Below the pieces are notes generated by a model. It was not told the DNA's origin, made no database searches, and saw only the letters and a list, made by a program, of their open reading frames with translations. DNA of 64,000 nucleotides, taken from NCBI GenBank assembly GCA_033030425.1, contig JAUFSD010000015.1, positions 806,001-870,000 of the forward strand. Direction: 5' to 3'. The position numbers were made by a program, and so were the translations under genes. This DNA comes from Verpa conica. Its lineage: Eukaryota; Ascomycota; Pezizomycetes; Pezizales; Morchellaceae. This document shows positions 12,151-25,300 of this stretch, piece by piece (positions within the stretch are counted from its first letter, which is position 1; every line of letters begins with the position of its first letter).

Positions 12151-13628
12151 GTCAACAACAAGCTCCAATCGACTCAAGTTCGAACCTCGATAAGATTCTA
12201 TTTATTTTATTAGATAGGTCCCTTCTCATAACCAACAGTTTATTGACTTCTATATATAAGTATATTACATACAGCTGCAGCTTTATGTAGCCCCTGGCGC
12301 GTAGCGAATACGTTCGATATCGCCCAAATCAACTGTACCACAAACTAGTGACCAAAGAATGAATTCCCAGTAACCATATGTATACCTCAATAGTTTATCA
12401 TGGCCAGAGTACACATAACGCAGAGACAAAATTCTACTAGAAATGGCCGAAGAGGTACTAAAACGCAAGACATGACGTTTTTTGAATGTAGTTATTACAG
12501 TAATAGGAGGTCCAGATCAATCATCAATCAGTAGAACATAAATTTAATTCATATGATAGTAGTGAAAGATACTAGATGTATTTGATATTATGGGGGAAGG
12601 TAGAGTGGGTTGAAGAAATATTGTAAGTTTAGGGTGTGGTAAAGTATGTGTAAGTTAGATACATAGGTGACTACATGAGTGAATCTTATTTTAATATACT
12701 TTTTCTGTGTTGTGACTTCTGGAAGTGGCAGGGGTGGTGATTCTTGGGGTGCGGGTGCGTTATTATCATGGTAAATCACTCGCGTACTGTAATTGATTTA
12801 AAGTGTACTAGCTTAATAGAGGTGGTTTATCAACAAGTTGAGTGTACGGGGCTTTAATAGAGCTAGCCATAAGCATTTGTAATAAGGAGATTTTAGGATA
12901 GATACATTTAGGTGGAGGAATGTATATAGGATATGGTAGTCGGATTAGATAGGTAAGAATAATATACAGCAGAATTCTTTTATTACCTTTTTTTGGTTTT
13001 ATCACGTCTAACCGGCAATGTCCTTTTTCTCATTACATATAGTTTTTACTACTCTAACTATAAATTCTCCTTTCCACTACTAGGACTGTAGCCTATTTGG
13101 GGTTAGATCCTCTTCTGGCACTTTTATCTTGCTGAATCTTTAAACAAACCATTTTCTACACACTAACTTAAACGTCTCGCGACTTTATGTCTAATTATAT
13201 AGCCCATTCTCTACCTAACAGAACTAGTTATAGTTACTAGAAGAAGGAAATAATTAGTAGCCATCGATGGACTAGTCCGCCCAACAGCGAATTAAATAAA
13301 ATAGAGATAAGAATCAGTAAACAATAAATCAGCCCACTCCCACTAACTTAATATTCCCTAAAGTACTGAGGTCCCAATTACCACGATGTACACGAGGGAC
13401 TAGAACAAGTTTTTGAACCCTCCTCCCTGGTGCTTTGCTTATATTATACTTATTAACTCCCCATCCGAGATTTCTTGATTATATATTAGGGTTGGCAGGT
13501 GGTAGAATCGCAAGCTCCAGTATTTGAGGCAGATTAATAGTTTATAGGAACATCAATTGACTAGACCAGGTTTTATCCCATGCCCCTTGCGCAATTTCTA
13601 TCTGACCAGCTTTATGTGTTTATTCCCG
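12151..13628. other. Gene-free AT-rich stretch
   Basis: No coding or RNA gene recognised. The sequence is AT-rich, with short chance open frames only. It separates the 5S copy from the decayed ankyrin gene, and it may include degraded repeat DNA that I cannot classify. Confidence 0.45.
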
Positions 13629-15499
13629 CTAGTTGTGTACGTAGTAGTTTAAGAATTTGCGTATGGCCTCTTCATCCGCTGCTTGAGGTGCCGTCACTCC
13701 GCTTTCCCTTGCCGGCGCAGCGCCGATATCAGCCCCACTCGAGACCAAAAGCTTCACAACTCCTATTTTGCCACATTCCGCAGCTGACTGGAGTGCTGTG
13801 CGCCCACAACGCCCTAACCCTGCTGGATCTGCGTTTATATTGACTCCTTCGGAAATAAGAAGCTCGACGATTTCTAAATGACCTCTCTTTGCAGCCATCT
13901 CAAGTGCTCTTTGTCCAAGCTCTCATAGGCTTTCGTTGGTATGGAACAAATTGGGAAGTAGGAATTTCATGACTTCTAGGTGTCCTCCTACTACAGCTCT
14001 TCAAAATGCCGTTCGTCTATCGATATTAGAATCACTATTTCTGCTAGCTTGGTATAGAATCTTCACGACATCCAAGTGTCCTCTCCCTGCGACCACTTGG
14101 AGCGCTGCCCCTCCACACATATCCCCTGGACCCGCCATTACATTGGCTCTAGCAGAAATGAGAGTTTTCACGACTTCTAGGTGTCCGCCGTCTACAACTG
14201 CCTGAAGAGCTGTTCGTCTATTATTTCCCCCTGGGTTCGCGTTTACATCAGCTCCACCCGAGAGTGGGACTTTCACGGCTTCGAGGTGTCCACCTCCTGC
14301 GGCTTTCTGGAGTGCTGTTTGTCCCTTGCGTTCCCCTGAATCTGCGTTTACATCGGCACCACCTAATATTAGGTGCCTCATGACCTCGAGATATCCCTCT
14401 TCTGCAGCTGCCTGGAGTGCTGTTCGTCCATAGGTTTCTGCTGGACCCGCGTTTACATCAGCTCTATGCGACATTATATACGTCACAGTATCTAGATATC
14501 CGCATTCTGTAGCTGCCTGAAGTGCTGTTCGTTCATCGTACCCCCCTGGACTTGCACTTATATTGGCCTCATTTGAAACTAGGAGCTTCACACCATCGAG
14601 ATGTCTACCCTCCACAGCTACTTGAAGTGCTGTTTGCCCATCAGTCCCTGAATCCGCGTTGATATCAGCTGGATTGGAAATTAGTAGTTCCATAACTCTT
14701 TAGTCTTCTTGGCTCGCATTTGCATTGGCTTTACGTGAGACAAGGAGCTTTGCGACTTCAAAATGTCCCCTTCAGCGGCTGCTTGGAGCGCTATTTGGCC
14801 ATAGAATCCTGCTGGACCCGTATTTATATCGACTTCATGATCAATAAGATATTCCACGACTCTTAGATGCCCTCCACCTACAGCGGCTTGAAGTGCTGCT
14901 CGTCCGTCTGCCTCTACTTGATCCGTATTTAAATTGGCTTCGGATTTGATAAGGAACTCCACCACTTCGAGGTGTCCCCCCCCCTAGTAGCTGCCTGGAG
15001 TGCTGTGAACCCGTAATAATCTCCCGAGCCCTAATAGCAAAGCAAAGGCAGTAAAAGTTACCAGTTGATAAGGAGGATATATAGTTGTAAAGCTCCAATA
15101 TGCCCTGTAGGTCTCCCTGTAGCCTTTGTATCTCATCTTTTTTTAATTTACCCCATTTTATCTTTTCCCATACTTTCCTCAACCTAGGTCCTTGGTTGTT
15201 GAGGACATGGTGCGTGTATTTCTCCGAGCTTTTTAAGAAGCTTTCCATGAGTTTTTTACAGTAGTCGAACTCATATCTAATAGCGTTCAACAAGTCCGCA
15301 CGAGGCGGGTAGCTAGCGTTCTATGGGAGATTTGAGAAAACATAATTAATAATATGGAGTGACTTGCTAAGAGACAAAAGGGCCCTCGATAAAGATTTAT
15401 AATTGTCAGTAGAGCCTCCACTATCTTTTAAAGAGTTGGAAATTTGTGCTGCAAGGGTACCCAAGGCGACAAGGTCTCCGATCGAGTAACCAAAGACAT
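13629..15499 (-). pseudogene. Decayed ankyrin-repeat gene with NLR-like N-terminal domain
   Basis: An N-terminal segment (FGYSIGDLVALGTLAAQI, then KLMESFLKSSEKY and KVWEKIKWGKLKKDEIQRL) matches the helical domain that begins many Pezizomycotina NACHT/ankyrin proteins. At least ten ankyrin repeats follow (TALQAA.EGGHLEVVKLL type, spaced about 33-36 codons). Lesions: the likely start ATG (15497-15499) is one base out of frame with FGYSIGD; in-frame TAG at 15321-15323; a frame change near 15030-15065; a nine-C tract (14976-14984) shifting frame within a repeat; a one-base loss near 14770; TAA at 14700-14702; TGA at 14001-14003 and 13923-13925. Several stops would revert to Gln or Arg codons by one C-to-T change. 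The repeats stay well conserved between lesions, so decay looks recent. Some frame changes could hide very short introns, but not all. Such proteins are thought to sense non-self; no specific ligand can be inferred. Confidence 0.85.
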
Positions 15500-15914
15500 G
15501 GTTAAGGTGTATGTGAATAGTACACTCTGACGACTGATTATCGTTACAATATGTAAGCACTGTCGATGAGGGTTGAGGTGTTAATGAGGAAAGAATCGAT
15601 ATCTAGAACTATCGCGGGGCCGTAGCAAGGCTGTGATACCTTTGGCGCGGCAGGAACGCCTACCAATCACTTACAAGCGCCTAACTTTGAAACTGGAGGC
15701 GGGCCAATCACTTCTACTCTAGAGTAAATTCCTATACTAATAGCTAGGCGACTCAGAGCTCAACTATATTATTACTGAATTTCTGAGAATGAGAGGATCA
15801 TTTAGAGTATTGAGAGATTAATGTTACATGTACTTTACTGGCAGTGATATTTGTGTAATATATAGGACATGTAATAGTAAGCATATGAGCTTAGTAACCA
15901 ATTAGTCAGCATGA
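15500..15914. other. 5' flank of the ankyrin pseudogene
   Basis: About 400 bases with no gene recognised. It was presumably the promoter of the decayed ankyrin gene. Confidence 0.4.
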
Positions 15915-16155
15915 TACCGTAAAATCTGGCGAGACCGAGAATCGCGCTAGGAGGTTGAAATAAGAAGTGGCAAAGCACTTAACTCGTAAAAGAAGCTACT
16001 ATCCCTAAGTAAGCAGAGAAAAGCGAAGGAGGTATCTCTCTTGGTTTAGTAAGTGGCGAAAACAGTTGCTGCTAAACTCTTCTTAGGAAGATTGTCCAGC
16101 CACACTTTGTTTAGACGTCTTAGTGCGATTCTCAGTCTCGCCAGATTTTGCGGTA
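15915..16155. mobile_element. MITE-like element with long TIRs and TA target duplication
   Basis: A 237-bp segment (15917-16153) is bounded by imperfect inverted repeats of about 35 bp. The left end reads CCGTAAAATCTGGCGAGAC and the right end is its reverse complement with a few transitions. A TA dinucleotide sits immediately outside each end (15915-15916 and 16154-16155), the signature of Tc1/mariner-type insertion. It has no coding capacity, so it is non-autonomous. Confidence 0.7.
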
Positions 16156-16194
16156 CTAATACTATAGTATGGCAAGCGGGAAGGACCATAATCA

Positions 16195-16368
16195 CGCTAA
16201 GTGTCCCTTAAACAGAGTGTGGCTGGAAGATCCTCTTGAGAACAGTTGCGGCCATCGCCACTCAGTATACCAAGGAAGAGGTTTTCTCACTTTTATTTGC
16301 TCGGTTGGGAACGGAAACAACCTTTAAAGGTTAGATACTTCGCCACTTCTTATTTCAACCTCTTAGCG
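16195..16368. mobile_element. Diverged inverted copy of the preceding element
   Basis: The reverse complement of this segment aligns along its whole length with 15945-16125. Shared blocks include GAGGTTGAAATAAGAAGTGG at the outer end and CCAGCCACACT near the inner end. Similarity is partial (many substitutions and small gaps). Together the two copies form a palindrome of about 420 bp with a 70-base centre. The outer termini of this copy are not clean, so it may be truncated. Confidence 0.6.
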
Positions 16369-16376
16369 TCATTATA

Positions 16377-16477
16377 CTAGGGTAGGGGGGTGAAGATGGA
16401 ATGGGTCTCACAAATATTCTATGGTGACCCCATAGAGTGGAGATCTCTACTGTCCCATCTTCACACCCCTACCCTAG
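16377..16477. mobile_element. Short hairpin MITE flanked by TA
   Basis: A 101-bp segment begins CTAGGGTAGGGGGGTGAAG and ends with the near-perfect reverse complement (CTTCACACCCCTACCCTAG). It is flanked by TA on both sides (16375-16376, 16478-16479). An inner stem (CTATGG/CCATAG) continues the hairpin. It is non-coding and unrelated in sequence to the neighbouring pair. Confidence 0.65.
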
Positions 16478-16479
16478 TA

Positions 16480-19310
16480 GTCTTTCCCAGTTAATGTAGT
16501 TAGGAGGATTTCTCCAAATCTACAGAGATATTACTTGATTGTCAGGTCTTGCTTAGGCAATATCTACTCTAGACTAGTACGTTCTAGAAAACAGCATTTT
16601 ATACCCTGTATCAAAAACTACACTAAATGTATTTTTACTACTCATATTGAGTCTTGGTTTTATGAAACTATACGTAAATACATATAGGTATCAGAGATGC
16701 TTGGTATTTTGCTAATGCCTTGCACCTTGCTCTTGTACAAAACCCAAGTCCCCTAATACCATAAATTTCCCGAGGCCTTCCTCACTGTTTCAACCATATA
16801 AATATATACATGCTCTGAAATGTATCTGCCGATACAATGCTATCCCCTCACAGTGACCCTGTCGGTATATCTCGGTAGGTAGTACATCCTCAATGCCCTT
16901 TGAAACTTTTGGAGGTAATAGATATAACCACTTGGAATATTCGCGTAGATGTCGACACGTAGTCTATGCCCGATTGGAATATTATTAGGTAGATATTAAC
17001 CCAGACCTGCATTTGGCTGAGAACCTTTCAGCAATCATAGTATTCGTGAGTAATAAAATCGGCCTCGTGCATCGTTTGGCTGCATGAATAGACTGAGCGT
17101 TTGTACAGATCGTATGCAGTAAGTCTTAATATCTACAAGGCTCTAAACTAAGACTAATATAGTTAGTCTCACTCGAACGACTCATTGCTAATGTGCCATT
17201 GCACCTTAATTTCTTAGTACTAGTGTTTACTGTGGCAGTGTATATTTTCAGAGTTGTCAATATGCCGAAGTTATATTTAGTGATACGTATTACCACTACA
17301 TTGAGCATCTCCTGGAGGCTATAGTTCCACCCATTCGATCAAACTTGTTATAGGAACTAGAAACCCAACTAATAGAACGTTTAACTGCCGTTTACGTGGA
17401 TAGTTGGTTCTCATATTCTTAAAAGTTTAAGCCTCTTAAGACATATTAATATATGCAGTGTATATTGAGGATTGGTTCAGAATGAAGGCAAAGGTAACTA
17501 TCCTTAGTTGATTGTGATCTACTAAGTTCTTGATCACATATCCTTGGGATAACGTATTATGTATTTATCAAGGACTGACTAAGAGTAGGACCAGTGGAGA
17601 GGGATGGCTCGATAGAACCCCTCTTATGCTATCAAATGTGAAAGAAGAGTAAGTGTAATAGTTTCCAATATGTAAAGAGGCTGTATAGCAAATCAGTGAT
17701 CTAGCTGGGCCTTCTTTGTTTCCGAGACTTTAGGGTGTAAAATAACCTGTACGCGTGTATTTTATTGAGTATTGGTAGTGCTAAATCGTTGGGATACTAG
17801 AGGTGGGAAAAAATCGGGCCCCCGACACTGAGGGGAATATATGTTGTGTATTATTGTGTTTGACTCCCCCTAATATTACGTGGGTTGCTTGATTGAAGGG
17901 AGGAGCCTTTGTAGATCTGTTTGCCGATAACTCCTTATCCTTAAATATTTATGTCAAGGAATGAAAACTCTGCTCTCGAGAAAAAATGTCCTTTATTCTT
18001 ATGACGAAGCGTTGTAAGGGTAAGTAGGGTGATCTTTGGTGAGGCGGAGATTCCCAATAAAAATCATGATTGTGGTCAGGCATTGACTGGAGATCAAGTT
18101 CCGTCCTGGGTTCCATCTATGGGAGATGATCCCCTTGACTATGTCTGAGTTTGTAATATCTAAATGTAATTTATTGGATGCCTCTAATGTATTATTCGAG
18201 ATGACGGTAATGATGATGATTATGATGTCAAGAGAGGAAACAGTGAGAGTGGTCGAGAGAGGTCCAGAAGATCCCTACCTTATGCCAAGATGATCACGTG
18301 ATATGAGATTTGATGTGCCTAAATAGGCTGGTTGTTTCGGTCTTTAGTTTTCAGTTTTAGTTTTCAGAGTTTAATTGAACAGATGGTCAGGAGGTATTAA
18401 TTTCTTTTGTCGTGAGTGTCACTGATCCTGATATATTTGGGAGTCGAGACTTGATGAGGAGATTTTTGGCGGGGGGGGTGTCAATGGGTGAAACGCACAC
18501 TAGATGCAGACTGTGCTTTTACGGTAATGACAGAGAGTCGAACAGACGAATGCAGCAAAAGAGAGACTTTGCCGCTGTGCACAGTCTCCTAGAAGCGGCT
18601 CTCTCTTCTCCTGCCCGTCTCCCCCCCCGCCACGCCACGGCATATCCCCCTCCGTCAGGTCCAGACCCCCCAACCGAAAAGCCGAGAAACCCTATCGCCC
18701 GCCCAGGCCGATCCAATTTCGTCTGTAAGCAGGCCCGCCCCGGCGAAAAAAAGTGTGGGGTTAGGGTTGCGCCATACCTCACTCCCCGTATAGTATTATA
18801 CGCCATCAGCTCACCGGCGTTGTAATGCAACTCATGTACGAGTGAATCCCCAGCAAAGACAGACCAGACCAGACCAGACCGATCCCCTCTACCCCCCCGG
18901 ACGACCCCCGACCCCCGACCACCCCCGACGTCTTCTCCCCCCAAAACTGAACCGCAGAGAGGAATTTCCCGGGAATCTAGCCGCGTACCAGAAACAACGT
19001 GTCTTGTATTTTGCGACATCTTTTTTACAACTGAGAATCTACGCCCCGCGATCGAGATTTAGACGGTTTCATCCCCCCCCCCCCGCGTTGACCCAACCAT
19101 CTATACCTCCATCGTGAGCTGCTGGCGCTCAGAATCCTTACGGCACAGGGGTTAATATAACAATTATAGGTCCTACATTCCACATTGATCCCTCAACTGT
19201 TTTAGCATCTGAAATACAAATCCTGCGATACCCGTACTATCCTACCGAGTAGCAGGTTACTGTAGAAGGATAGCTGTTTAGCAAAGTATACACAATCCCC
19301 GTGGCGCTCC
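16480..19310. other. Long gene-free interval and RasGAP promoter
   Basis: The first 1.8 kb is AT-rich and featureless. From about 18400 the sequence becomes C/T-rich on the plus strand, with CAGAC repeats (CCAGACCAGACCAGACC near 18870) and long C runs (19071-19084). This is consistent with the promoter and 5' leader of the RasGAP gene. Open frames here (18412-19117) are low-complexity shadows. Confidence 0.5.
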
Positions 19311-22300
19311 ATGGATGGGGACAGGAAGCTGGTGCAGACTCTCCTGGAGCGGCTTTCATCGAGGGTGAGTTTATTCTGCTATTTACTCCTCCTCTATATC
19401 TCTACACAAAGCATAATGATGAAAAGAAACTAATTTTTTCTTTCTTTTTTTGTTGTAGCTCCCCAATCGGACTGGCGATGACCTGAGCGATGTTAGACGC
19501 GATGAAGTGGTCGCGCTGACGAGAGGGACGTTGATAGAGCTTGCGCGGAGTCAGGTCGACATACTTATCGAATGTATTTCAAAGCAGTTGGAGATTGTGT
19601 CGCGGGTATGTCTTCAAATTCCTCAGTCAATCCCCGGATTTTCCATCTCCTGCATCCTTCATTCCATTCCCGGGTTTTCATCTCAGGGCCTATCTCATCT
19701 CTCCATCTCATCGGAGGCTTATCTCACCCCCCCCCCCCCCCAAATCTCACCCTCTATCTCTATATATGAATAGGCCTATTATATGCATTTCAAATTTTTA
19801 CCCCAATCCCATACAATCCCATACTAATGCTGCATCTAGGGCTACGAACATACCTCTCCTCGCTCCCGCCCACAACTTGTTCTCCTAACTCAAACCTACC
19901 TTGTCGAAATCCTCGCCGACTGCACATCTGCCCACTGGGACACTCTCGACCCCACACAGGTGCGGAAAACACGCCGCCGCGACCGTGAGCCTCCTCCTCT
20001 CGATGATAACCTAGCTAAATATGTCCTGGAATCTCTTCTCCGCCTTACTGCAACCCCACTTGCCGATACAGACGGCCATTCTACAATAACCACCACCACA
20101 TCAACTACCGAGAGTAGGCGAGATCGTGATAGAGGTTCTAATATGACTACATCCGCCCACCGCGATTCAAGAGCTACGAATCGGGAGAATGAGGTGGAGG
20201 CTCCGCTGGACGGCCTGCCAAAGAAGCCGACAGAGCTAGAGAGAGCAACATATAAAGTTATCGAATACCTGTCTGCGAGTAACTGGAGTCTTGTATATCA
20301 CACTTTTTCAACAAAATTGAAATTCCTACGCACCACCGCTGCAGACGATAGCGATGCGACTAGCCTCACATTCATATCCCACCTACACCTTAACTCAAAG
20401 AAACTCTCCCTCCTCCTGCAAGAAATTGGCGGGTCCTTCCTCCCACTCCGCAAAGCCCCACAAAACACTCTCGCCTCCCTCCTCCCAGAAACAATCCAGC
20501 GCTGGATTGACGCCCGCCCGAGTGAATTCGTCGATCTCCATGTCGCCAACAGGCGTCTCGAAGGGGGCGCAGAAATTTTGTTTGATCTTGCTACTGGTCT
20601 AGTAGATGGTACAAGGCGTCGAGGTATTCTTTGGCCGCTGCAGACAAGTCTGGTGCTTTTGCTGCCGGATGTGTTTTGGGTTCTTGAGATGCGAGGGGAG
20701 CAGAGAGGTGGTAGTTTTGCTAAGAAGGTTGCCTTCCTTAATAATCTTCGGCAATCGCTTAGGCTTCCTAGGAGCTCCGATATCGCGGCGTCTTGCCTTA
20801 TCACAATCTGCCGTGCAGGTGCTTTGTTCCCGGCTGAGAGTGAGAGCGCGCTTTTAAGCTTCGCGCTAGATGTACAGAATGATGTTACAGATGAAATATT
20901 TAAGCGGCAGGGATGGGGAAATGGGATGAGTGTTCTGAATGGGGGCGGTACTAATGGGAAGGATGGAGGTAAAGACGATTCAGGTGGAAGAGAGAAGGAT
21001 GGCGAGGCAGTGGACCGAGATATTATGATTAAGGCCTTTGTTAGTAGTGCGAGACTGTCCGTGGAGAGCGTAGTGGAGGGATTGCTACCGAGATGTCTTG
21101 ATAGGAGTAGTCCGGTGGGGTTTAAAGTTACAGTTTTCGCGGGAGTTGCTGTATTAGCTACGCAGGTAAGTTTCTAAATTCCTTTGAGCTTCCCCCCACG
21201 TGGGGTTGAGTGATGGGTTGTGATGGGGGTGGTTGAGGGCGAGTGCTAATTCATGTCTGACTACAACAGAGCAACGCAGAAGACTACGACCTCATCTACC
21301 GTGCCATTGCCCCAGAAGTCCGTGAATATTTTATCACAATCGCCGCCATGCGTAAAGCTCCCAGTGGTTCTCCAGGCAATACTGCCACACGGCATAAAAA
21401 CACCTCCTCAGACTCCATTGGTTCCGTCGAGTTACTATACCAGCTCCTCGAGCTTTTAAAAATTCGCCCGTTACTAATGTACGAGAATCTTCCTGCTCCA
21501 ATCTCCGACAGTGAGCCCCGGGACATGAGCGAAGAATGGGAGAAGCTTGGCGACCGTATCATCAACGCGATTCTACGCCTCATTTGCGACGACGACGAGT
21601 TTGTGCGTAACTCGGCGGTGATTTTCGCGCGGCGTTTGTTGAGCACGGAGGCATTCCAGCTTACAATGCAGCACAATGGGGATATCAATTTACTGGCTTT
21701 CTTCTGGAAGGCGACGAGTACGGTTGTTGCGAGCTTGAGTAAAAAATTACTAGACTTCCATGCTCAGGACCCTGGGTTGAAGAGTATGCTGGAGTTGGTA
21801 CATGGGTATCTCGAAACAAGGGTTAGCATTATCAGCAGCAGGAGGGAATTTACAGAGGCAGTTACGGATATTCCCGAGAGAACAATTGCGAATGTATCAC
21901 TCGAGGTATCATTTCTTGTACTCTTGTGTAGCAGCGACCTCGACATCTGCTCTATTACCACTCATGCTATTGCCCTCCTCTGCGAAGAAGGTCGTCTCAC
22001 TGAGAACCCCGACGACCTTGCCCGTTCAAACCTAACCGTAATGCGCAACTTCCCCGTCTACTCTGAGCTCTCTCTTCAAACTTTCCGTATCACCGGCCCC
22101 GTTGCATTCCAGAAACGTCTACGCAGGCTCTTAACTCGGATGTCCATGCCCGGCCCTGGGATACTCATGGCCTGGGAACAAGTCTTTCTAAGATGGCGGA
22201 GCTTGTGCAAGCACATACTTGCAAGTACAGGTGTATTTGACGACCGGATGCATATGGAGTGGCGCAACTACAGTGGCTTCCTAGCGAGCGTTGCTGGCTG

Positions 22301-25300
22301 CTGCATCGCGGATTTCCCACACCATGGGCGCGCGGATGATGCGTCACTATCGGGGCTACGATGGATCGATAGGCTTGCAAGCGACGGTGATGGGATGAGT
22401 TTGTTAGAGAGGTTCATGAAGCAGTGTTTACAGTTGCTACTGTGTAAACTCGTCTCTGTGAGGGAAAATATCAGAGAAGTCCTAGGGACCGAGCTAAATC
22501 CCCGGCTTTATCTACAGCTTTTTAGATCCCTAGAGACGGAGTTCAATATCATCTTTGATCCGGCAACGAAAGATACCCAAACGGAAAACCGTACGTTGTT
22601 TGCAGAACAGGCTTGTAGTTTATTGAAGACGATTGTGGAGCGTATGGAAGATGCGCAGGATATGTTTCTCACTGTGGATCTTGGAGCGTTGACGTTGAGT
22701 CTGGCGAGGTATTTGGGAAGTCTGAAGGAGGATAATACGGCATTAAGGGTCAAGATTCGGATGTGTCAGCTTGTGGAGTTGGTGGCGAGAAAGAAGGAGA
22801 TTGTGAACCTTAGGCAGGATATCAGGGTGAGAAATAATCTATTGCAGATCTTGGCAGGTTGGATGAGTGCTACGCAGAAGGTGAGCTTTCTAATGGGGTG
22901 GTTTGGTGAGGTGACGGTGACGGGTGACTAATGGGGTGATTAGGGAGAGGTATACCAAGGCTCCGGAGCCCGAAAGGATGAGTTTTTTAGGCTGCAGAGG
23001 GATCTTGATAGAGCGTGCCTTAAGGCTTTGGTGAACCTGTTGCACCGACTCCCGTTACAGCCTCCGGAAGCAGCGAATGATACAGATGTTGTCGATGCAA
23101 GGAGTCAGATGTTTTGTTCGTATTTCACAAACTTTTTAGCCCTCCTCGATTCGACGAGTTTGGGAGACGACAGGAGACGGGATATGCAGACGGTCTCACT
23201 TGCCAAGGACGATGCAAGCAGTTTTCAGGAGCTCGCAATTCAAGCGTTGTCTAATCTTCTAAGTGCGAATGTGGATGTAGGCCTAAAGTTCTCGTTGGAG
23301 ATTGGGTATCATGATGATGTGGAGATGAGAACGGCGTTTATGCACGTGCTTACGAATATTCTCACCCAAGGCACAGAGTTTGGCGCGTTAGGGGATAGTG
23401 CGATTGGGGAGAAGTATGAACGGTTGATTGATCTATTAGTGAATGATCTCCAGTTCGCGCTGGCGCTTTGTGCCTCGTGTCCAAGCAGTGAGGTGGACGA
23501 AATGAGTATTGCGTTACTCAACATTTTCGATTCTCGGGGGTTGGGGTTAACGTTGTTGAAAGAACTGATTGAGCAGGAAGTAGCAAACACAGAGAGTGAG
23601 AGTGAGTTGTTGAGGAGGAACTGCGTTGCGACAAAGATGCTGAGTGTATTCGCGAAATGGAAGGGAAGCGATTACCTTCGGAAGGTGCTGCAGAAAGTGC
23701 TGACACGAGTGATTATCGCGAGCGATGATCTGGACTTGGAGCTGGATCCGGGACGAACGAGTAGTACGGAGGAGCTACAGAAGAATGAGATGCAGCTCAA
23801 ATATCTAACCAAGGTCTTTATCGTTGAGATCTGTAAGAGCACCGCCGATATCCCGAATAGTTTCAGGTGGATATGTCATACGATCTCTTCCTGTGTATTT
23901 GACCGGTTCCCGGAGGCGAAGTTTACGGCGGTTGGTGCATTTATATTCTTGCGCTTCTTTTGCCCAGCGATTGTAGCGCCGGATAGTGAAGGGCTCGTTA
24001 ATAAGTCTCCAAATAAGGACATGAGGAGAGGGTTGCTACTCATTGCAAAGATTGTACAAAACCTGGCGAATAATGTGCTTTTTGGGGCAAAGGAGCCGTA
24101 CATGATCCCGTTAAACGAATTCCTAACACAGCACATCTGTATCGTAACAAACTTCCTAAGAGAGATTTCGAGCCCGCCGAAAACACCAGACACTATTGTT
24201 GCACAAGAGAGTTTCGACTTTGGGAGTAGCGTTGCGTTGCATAGATTCCTGTATGATCACTGGGAGGTTGTAAGACAGAAGTTGGTCTTCCAGGAGAAAC
24301 AGAAGGCGAGGTTGAAGGGAGAGAAGAGTTTCGATGGGCCGACGGATTTGCAGTTGAGTATCACAAAGTTCTCGAGTTTGATCAGTACGCTTGGGCCACC
24401 ACCATTGGATATTAGTTGGGGGCGGCCAGCAATCTCGGGAAATATTCAGCCGGCTTATTCGAGATATCAACACTTTATGCTGAGGAATAGTGGGCGGAGT
24501 GTCGAGAGTATATTGAGTGCGAGGATCGTGTATGATGGTGGGGAGACGAAGGATAATGTCCCTGTCATCTGCTTCGTGCTTAGGAATATCCACGTCGGCT
24601 CTATTGACCCGGATCTACTCATCTACTGCTTCCTCAAGATTGCTTCGAGGGTCTGGCATAAGAAATTTTCACTTTTGATTGATGCGACTTGTTACTCTCT
24701 GAGCAATGAGTTACCGGATGGAATCTACAAAAAGATCAACTCTTTAATGCCTCCGGAAATGGTAAAGAATTATAATCGCGCTTATATCTACAACATGAAT
24801 AGTGCATATCGAAAGTTCTTCCGAAGGCAGCTTAGATATGCGGTTCGTGACGATTCTCACGCCTGGCATCCGAATAATATCGATTTCATTATGCTCGGGT
24901 CTGTCGCGGAGCTACAGCAGCATTTTAATCTGGGGAGCCTGCATCTGCCTAAAGAGACGATGAGCTTCCTGAGTGATTCCCGATACGTATTCCACCATAT
25001 CACAAAACTCAGCAAGACTCGAGGGAAGATTGAGGTTGTCTTCAAGGTCGGTAGCCAGTATATTCAAATCACGCCGACGCAGAAGCAAGAGATTGTTGCC
25101 GGACTCCGGATGTTTGCAACTGTGAACGATATCTTCAGGCTTACTGATGTAGAGGAGGCGAATCCGAGTTTTTATACGGATGATGAAAATGCGTTTGGGA
25201 TTAAGACAGACAATGGAAAGGTTCCGATGTATTTCACGAGCCCGAGGAAAAACGATATTCTGCAGACGCTCAAGAGTAGTAAGGCGAAGTACAGCAAGGA

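Noticed and set aside
18412..19117. Open frames of 91-166 codons on both strands before the RasGAP gene
   Set aside because: They are Pro/Gly/Arg-biased translations of a C-rich promoter, with no motifs.
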